A stretch of DNA of 64,000 bases from positions 40,943,975 to 41,007,974 of the forward strand of contig OX377204.1 in the NCBI GenBank assembly GCA_947396885.1, written 5' to 3'. The notes under the pieces are model-generated. The model saw only the letters and a program-made list of their open reading frames with translations. It was not told where the DNA came from and did no database searches. Positions 58,411 through 64,000 of the stretch are shown here, piece by piece. The first letter of the stretch is position 1, and the number at the start of each line of letters is the position of its first letter. A program made the position numbers and the translations under genes. This DNA is from Heligmosomoides polygyrus polygyrus (taxonomy: Eukaryota > Nematoda > Chromadorea > Rhabditida > Heligmosomidae).

Positions 58411-58944
58411 TCTTCTAAACTCCTTGAATACTAAAAAGACATATCAGAAACAATTAGAGGACCTTCTCCTCGTTGAAATATGCAAATAAAAAACACACAA
58501 CAACTGACCCAAAGACCATCCTGAGTAGTTCATGTATCGGATGAAGAAGATGTAGCCGCTACTATCACTAATTTCATTTGGTCTCTACAGAGCTTCGTTT
58601 CAGAAAGCGAAGTTGGCGGACTCAACGGAATCACTTAGGGATTTGGAATCAATAAGCTGGGCTCGATTCCTTTTAAATCCCAGGTCACTTTTCCGCCGTC
58701 CACGTATGTACCAGCCACGAACCCGGCACCCAAATTTTCGGAGAAATCAAAATTAAATTAAAATGCAATAAACTGTCAGCAATATTGCATTCATCCAGTG
58801 CGGTAGCATGTTACGATGAAATCTGGATCTACTGCAGCTTCGTGCGGGCGAACAGTCATACAGATGAGATAGGTAGATATTATCTTTTCGCAAATAAAAA
58901 ATGAAGGATAAAAAAATTAATGATATAAAGTAAATAAAGTATGA
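58411..58944. other. Interval with no recognisable gene
   Basis: AT-rich, no repeat ends or coding signature seen. Confidence 0.35.
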
Positions 58945-59222
58945 AGGAAATGGTCGGCGTTAGTTCATCCCCCGGGATGTGCCACGCATTCAACTTCTGC
59001 GATGTATAGCGAAGGCAATTTGGACGCGTATCTGCCTCATACAATGAGTTGCTGTGAACAGCCGCTAAACAAAACGGTGTATTATCCTCACCAAACAAGG
59101 TTGGCACCCAATATACTGACCCCGGAGGGATGGTGGGATGAACGGCCTGGGTGCACAATTCGGACCAATAATCTGGAATCGGACGCGCGCGAAGTGCGGC
59201 GGCTCCTCCCACTGCGAGCCTT
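58945..59222 (-). mobile_element. tRNA-derived SINE, diverged copy 4
   Basis: Collinear with 61553-61856: GTCGGCGTTAGTTCATC, GCCACGCATTCAACTTCT, CATACAATGAGTTGCTGTG, ACTGACCCCGGAGGGATGG, GGCCTGGGTGCACAATTCGG. The tRNA-like head at the right end is more decayed than in the other copies. Confidence 0.68.
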
Positions 59223-59370
59223 CGCGGCCTTCTGGCAAATACTGACTGATCATTTCTGTCAAGACCCTCAGCTTGTCTGGTTCTATGCTGACATCAGACG
59301 CCCGCTCATCCCGATATACGTGTGAATGGTGATGGGTCCTCGAGGTGTGCATGACGCATTCGATCGAACA

Positions 59371-59440
59371 GGGCCGGTGGTGAAATGGCGCAGAGCATTC
59401 CCGCTCGGTCAGCAGGATGTTCGAGTCCCGACTGGCGCTA
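59371..59440 (+). other. tRNA-like sequence or SINE head
   Basis: GTGGTGAAATGGCGCAGAGC is A-box-like and ATGTTCGAGTCCCGACTGG holds a good B box (GTTCGAGTCCC). A full cloverleaf is not evident. It lies just beyond SINE copy 4, in the opposite direction. Confidence 0.45.
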
Positions 59441-59911
59441 GAGTTTTGAATGCAGAGCATCGTTCTAACAGCTTACCGACTGATATCCAATTTCCAGGTC
59501 AACTGGTATTACGAGTAAAATTTCATGCATCCAATCCTTGATGTGGGTGCGCGTACTTATGAAGCAGCTCGTGGAAGTGGCACAGTATTCAAACCTAATT
59601 ATTGGGTAATGTTACAAGGAGAAGATGAGGGCTACTAATCTTTTTCCGCCACGCAGACTTGGCTTGCGCAATTGAATTATTTTTTTTGCTCGTGCAGGTT
59701 GTGAAACCGCTTTGCAGCTTCAGGGAATTTCTATTAATATATCCGTTTTATTTACTATAGGGAGACATATATTACGGATTGTAGCGTGCTAGACGACTCT
59801 GTATAAATGGACTGTGAAAATGTTCATTTAGCTGCCGCTTGCTCTTCCAAGTTCGAGGTCGCAAAGTGGTAGGGATCGAAAAACTTGCTTTTTCAATGTC
59901 ATTTAAAATCC
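59441..59911. other. Interval with no recognisable gene
   Basis: AT-rich sequence; nothing recognised. Confidence 0.3.
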
Positions 59912-60785
59912 CTGAAAATCTGTATATACCATTTTCAAATCAAATTGGACGCTCACGTCAAATTGGACACTCTTTAAAGCTGTCCTATAAATTTTGAAAT
60001 CAAGTTGAACGTCTTCCAAATTAAAACGAGCTTCTTACAGGTTGAACCAAAGACACTCCAAGATGGTTATAATAATCTTTTGATCAAGAAAAACTTAGAA
60101 TAACTTTTTTTGAGTTTTCTTTACTTCAGCTTCCCGAATGAGTGAAATAATTTTACAAATTTTTTTTTGAGAAAAATAATAAATTACATTTTGTGTTAGC
60201 GCGCAGTAAGGCAGCAACCATGTTGTGCATCAAAAGACTGGATCGCGCCATGCACTCAAAAAGTTCAACGAAGCGTTTGATCGATAGCGTAAATACTGCT
60301 TAGATGCAGAAAGAAAGCTAGGATATGCGTGTTTTTCACAATTGTTTGGGTTGCACCGCTTGCAGGTGTGAAACGGCATCAAGAAATTTTAACTATCAAT
60401 CGAATAAAAATCGCGAAGTTCCAGACGGAGGCATGGCGGAATCTCTTGTTTTGGCAACATAAAATGGCCGCCTTCCTGCTCTTCCAAACAAACTTTGAAA
60501 AATCGTTCTTCGTCGTGAAATAAAATTTTTATAAAATTTCCAACTACGTGTTCTCTTATTGGGAAGTAAATTAAAACTACAAAGAAAGTTATGCTGAAAT
60601 TTTCCTTGAACAAAAAAATATTCTAACATTTTTGGATACTCTATAGTTTAATGTAGAAGAGGCTCATTTCGATTTAGAAGAAGTCGCTTTGATTTGAAAA
60701 ATCTTAGGTAGGCTTAGAAGAGTGTCTAATTTGATTTGAAAAGTGTCCAATTCGAAGTGAAAATTTCATATTTTAGGGTGCTCTT
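59912..60785. repeat. AT-rich palindromic element, about 0.87 kb
   Basis: 59920-60050 and 60650-60775 are inverted copies sharing TTTTCAAATCAAATTGGAC, ATTGGACACT and GAGC[CT]TCTT blocks; inner stretches (GTTTTCTTTACTTC near 60114 with AAGTAAATTAAAAC near 60565) also pair. The arms are diverged. Ends and target duplication are unresolved. Confidence 0.65.
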
Positions 60786-60943
60786 CAGTTAGTTCATATG
60801 TGTTCCGGATCACATGCTTAACCACCGTGACGGTTTTCTATTCGCCTGCTTAGCAACGAATAGTAATTAAAAAAGAGCTGAAAAATGCAATAGGTAGCTT
60901 GCAATAGGTAGCTTTTCGACCATTCTTCCAGGGGAGTGCCTTT

Positions 60944-61032
60944 AGCGATTAACGATTTACCGATTTACCGGATTTGCCGACATTTTTCGTTAAAAGTTTT
61001 TAACGAAATTTATAAATTGCATTAACGACATT
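60944..61032. mobile_element. Solo subterminal fragment related to the hAT relic
   Basis: TTTTTCGTTAAAAGTTTTTA and neighbouring CGTTAA/TTAACGA words match the subterminal repeats of the element at 10593-12696. No terminal repeat remains. Confidence 0.5.
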
Positions 61033-61552
61033 TACGTGAAAGTTTACTTCTTCTTCACGGAAATGCATTTCAGGCGATCTTTTTGGATGAGCTTTCTCAG
61101 TGTCGTTGCTATACCGAGAAAACCCTAACTTGAATTCTAGCTTATTTACCAAATTATTTGTGTGCTCCCTACTTTTCTGTACATAAGTCTTTCACAATTC
61201 CGAACCGATCAATTTTTAACAGTTTTTTGCGGCATTTATTATATAAGTGGGGTTGAAAAGGCATAGACCAAGCGAAGAAAACGCGACGAAATACAAATCA
61301 AGTGAAAATAAGTGTAAGAAACGAAGCAGTGGTAGAGAAACCCCTTTTCGTCGCTAGTTTTCAGGAAAGCTGGACGGGTTCTTCGTGCAGCGTCAGGTCA
61401 TGATTGAAGGACTACTGCTGCGACTCTCATTGCTTCACTTTTACTGAATTTCATGTCGTGCATGTTAACGATTTTGCTTCATCTCTTCGAGGGCTCTCTT
61501 GAACTTTTTTTGGGGGAAGCACATACAGTATACATGTAATGCAGTGAAGATG
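61033..61552. other. Interval with no recognisable gene
   Basis: No feature recognised. Confidence 0.3.
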
Positions 61553-61856
61553 GATAAGGATAAATGATAAAGGACGGCGTTACTCAATCTCTTTTAGGAT
61601 GAGCCACGCATTCTACTTCTACGTGATGTCGTGAAGGCGACTTGAATGCGTATTTGGCCATACAATGACTTGCGGTGGCCAGCCGATGAACAAGTCAGCG
61701 CTCTATCCCTCTCAAAGAAGTCTGGTACCAATTCACTGACCCGAGAGGGATGGAAGCTTTGGTTGGCCTGGGCGGGAAATCCGAACCAGGAGCCTGATAT
61801 CGGGTGCACCCGACAGCCGGCGCCTCCTCCGACTGCGCTACACGCGCCCTCACAGT
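61553..61856 (-). mobile_element. tRNA-derived SINE, copy 3 (most complete)
   Basis: On minus: head GGCGCGTGTAGCGCAGTCGG (A-box-like), then GAGGAGGCGCCGGCTG, then CTCCTGGTTCGGATTTCC (B-box GGTTCGGATTTCC), body with CATCGGCTGGCCACCGCAAG, and a tail built of TTTATC and TTATCC words. About 300 bp, the best reference copy in the window. Confidence 0.82.
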
Positions 61857-61927
61857 GAAGATATACGCAAAAATATACATACATAAAAGGAATAAAATCA
61901 ACAAAAAAAGAGAATAAACCGATGACC

Positions 61928-62000
61928 ACAACCACATGAATAACCTCGTATACAGTAACCGATGGTCGGTTACTGTATACGAGGTTATTCATGTGGTTGT
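61928..62000. repeat. Perfect 35-bp inverted repeat with a 3-nt loop
   Basis: ACAACCACATGAATAACCTC continues as GTATACAGTAACCGA, then TGG, then the exact reverse complement. No mismatch occurs in 35 bp. Confidence 0.97.
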
Positions 62001-64000
62001 CCAAAAACTGGTGTTTACATGCGGTCTATTTCATTAAGATTTTTTTCAAGTTATACGGAACAACTATACCTTTGAAGCCGCAGCTCTGGCTCTATCATTG
62101 TGAGTGAGAAAATTCACAGGTTTAAAATGATTGAATTGCTTATTGAGGCACCTGAATAGTTGGCCGAAACCATTTTAGACATCCTTCAACATATCAAAGG
62201 AAGCAGCAACAAAATAGCGGTAACGGAAATAGTGTGGCAGCTCACACGACATTCAATGACAGCCTCGTCAGCAGCAGAGCAAATTTTGAGCATTCGCTCC
62301 AGCACTTCCCCAATACCCCTCACAGACTGGAATAGAGGTGCAGTGTCTCCAAAAATTAAAGAAACAGGACAGGATACCTCAAAATGCGAAACTGACTGTT
62401 CAAGATAGAGCACCGTTTTGATGTTCTGCATGTTCTGCGTGGCGTGTCGAATATTAAGGGACTTTACCAGACCAAAAAAATCAAAACGAGAAGCAAAAGA
62501 CGGTGGTCACTGGAGGAAAAACCACAGTGGTAACAGGTACCGTAGGAAAGCAAACAGACGTGCATGAGGGACAACTAAACCAATTTCCAAACAGGAAGGC
62601 CTACCGGAACGACACACAGAAGCGGAATCCAGTGTTGTTGTCGAAAGAGTTTCGGAAAAAGACTGAAGCCGGCAATGTCAGAGCCGCGGTGCTGGCTGGA
62701 AAGGCGATTGAAATAATAATCTGCATAGAATTAAGTCCACAGCAAAGGGCACATCAGCAATAATGAACGCGGATGAGGAGACAGTCCTCCTAACCTCCAA
62801 GTGCGCTCGTCAGAAATTAATACAAAACGGAAGCGATGGACTTGGCAGCGGACATTCTTGAATAAACGATGCACATGCCGGAGATATCGCGAGCACGTCA
62901 ACACAGAAAAACTTAACATTATAAGCAGATGCAATTCAGTATTCTCGTAAGTGGCGCATATGCGGTTCGTGGTCGAAATCCCATGTGGCAGATGGACCAG
63001 AACCTGCATTTCACAGCCGGAGCACTAGCTCCATAGGTGAAGGCGACCCGCAGTTAATTCGTCAGGGTTCAGACGTCCGCCATGCAGAAGTAAGATGTGG
63101 GTGACCCCGTCGCTCAGTTCAACGTGTCTGTTTGTCCTCTTTAGACATACAAGAAAGCCGAGTATGCTCCGGCGACAACTGCATTCAGAGGAGGCGATGC
63201 CTCAGGCGTCGAATACAGACGCCACCAGCTGCGTCATTTGATCCGTCTCGAATCTCGCTGGTCGTGGTGAATTCGGAACGTACCCTGCCTACGTCTAACC
63301 ATAAGTGCTCCAAGAGATGTCGGCTCCTGCAGGAGGTCTACCACTTCGTCATACAGACTCTCTGCTCCCCTATGCATGACCTCGCTCTCGAGAAGGACAA
63401 GCAGTGCAGAACACTGCTGGAGGTATGGATGACAGCCGTAGCGGCAGAACCTTCTCTTCTCCTCTAAGGTTCGACAACATGGCCAGAATCCCTTGCTGGA
63501 TAGTTTGGAAGGTAATGTACTATTTTTATCCTCTACTCTTGTAACAGGACTAAACACAGCTTACAAGTTTTCGCTCGAATTAATGGTAGTTTTTAAGTTT
63601 TCAAAGTTTTTTTTTCAATTTTTAAAAACATTTTCTGGAACACCTCCTAGTAGTCTCTAAAGTTTACTGGTTCTACGAAATCCGTGAGCAAAGCTGTCCT
63701 ACCAAACTCATGTAGCCAAAGAAACGGTTTTAGTGCAAATTATGTTTTCTATTTTTAAAAAAGATTAAGTCTATTTTATGAATTGTCTGTTTTAGGGAAT
63801 TTCTGCGCATAAACCCACCGACTGCGATGACTACAAGCCGTTTAGTTATGTATTTTTAAAACGATTCATAAGCATTCATATCAAAAGTATGTGAAAGCGC
63901 TTCAGTAAAAGGATAATAATAAATTCATGAGCTTTCAGAAATTTTAACTACATAGAAAGTTTTAAAGTTACGTTACACTGTTGGTGGTTTCGATGGTGAG
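62001..64000. other. Distal upstream region, unassigned
   Basis: Open frames occur on both strands (62160-62408 plus, 62503-62763 plus, 63132-63467 plus, 63234-63557 minus). None shows a domain I know. Around 63145-63270 a plus frame after a TCTTTAG acceptor-like site reads TYKKAEYAPATTAFRGGDAS and is codon-plausible, but it is short and unsupported. It may be an eroded element or an exon of a neighbouring gene. Confidence 0.35.

Overview
The window looks like a chromosome piece from a parasitic nematode, most likely a clade V strongylid such as a hookworm (inference). The signs are introns of 60-65 bp with GT...TTTCAG-type ends beside very large introns, a splice acceptor placed exactly before a start codon as in spliced-leader trans-splicing, a nematode-type Cys-loop channel gene, and dense RTE, Penelope, hAT and SINE repeats. 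There is no sign of bacterial or viral gene organisation.

The one host gene I can reconstruct is on the minus strand, from 56754 down to 14992. It has 12 exons that join with consistent splice phase into a 496-residue Cys-loop ligand-gated anion channel of the nematode ACC/LGC type. Only 1,491 of its 41,763 bp are coding. No transposon sits in an exon, but nearly every long intron is full of them.

Layout. 1-9.1 kb: two RTE-like non-LTR retrotransposons. The second is split by a 3.3-kb fold-back element with an 8-bp target duplication. 10.6-12.7 kb: a hAT relic holding a SINE and a palindromic MITE, each nested. 13.3-14.4 kb: two small palindromic elements. 15.9-21.2 kb (intron 11): a 5.3-kb palindromic element with a 9-bp duplication (Mutator-like), with further elements nested inside. 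25.0-26.9 kb (intron 10): a young RTE-like reverse transcriptase. 27.7-32.2 kb (intron 9): a 4.5-kb palindrome with Tc1/mariner-type ends, followed by a SINE, a related palindrome fragment, a 137-bp tandem array rich in GC hairpins and a ~200-bp repeat array. 40.4-53.9 kb (introns 6 and 4): three copies of one RTE-like family and two Penelope-like copies in inverted orientation. 56.8-64 kb: the 5' flank of the gene, with SINEs, Penelope end fragments, an AT-rich palindrome and a perfect 35-bp inverted repeat.

Taken together, the locus is a small neuronal-type receptor gene whose pre-mRNA would contain at least three long inverted repeats (about 4.5, 5.3 and 8.5 kb between outer ends), each able to fold into long double-stranded RNA. 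The mobile elements show a clear order of insertion and belong to at least five classes by their target duplications.
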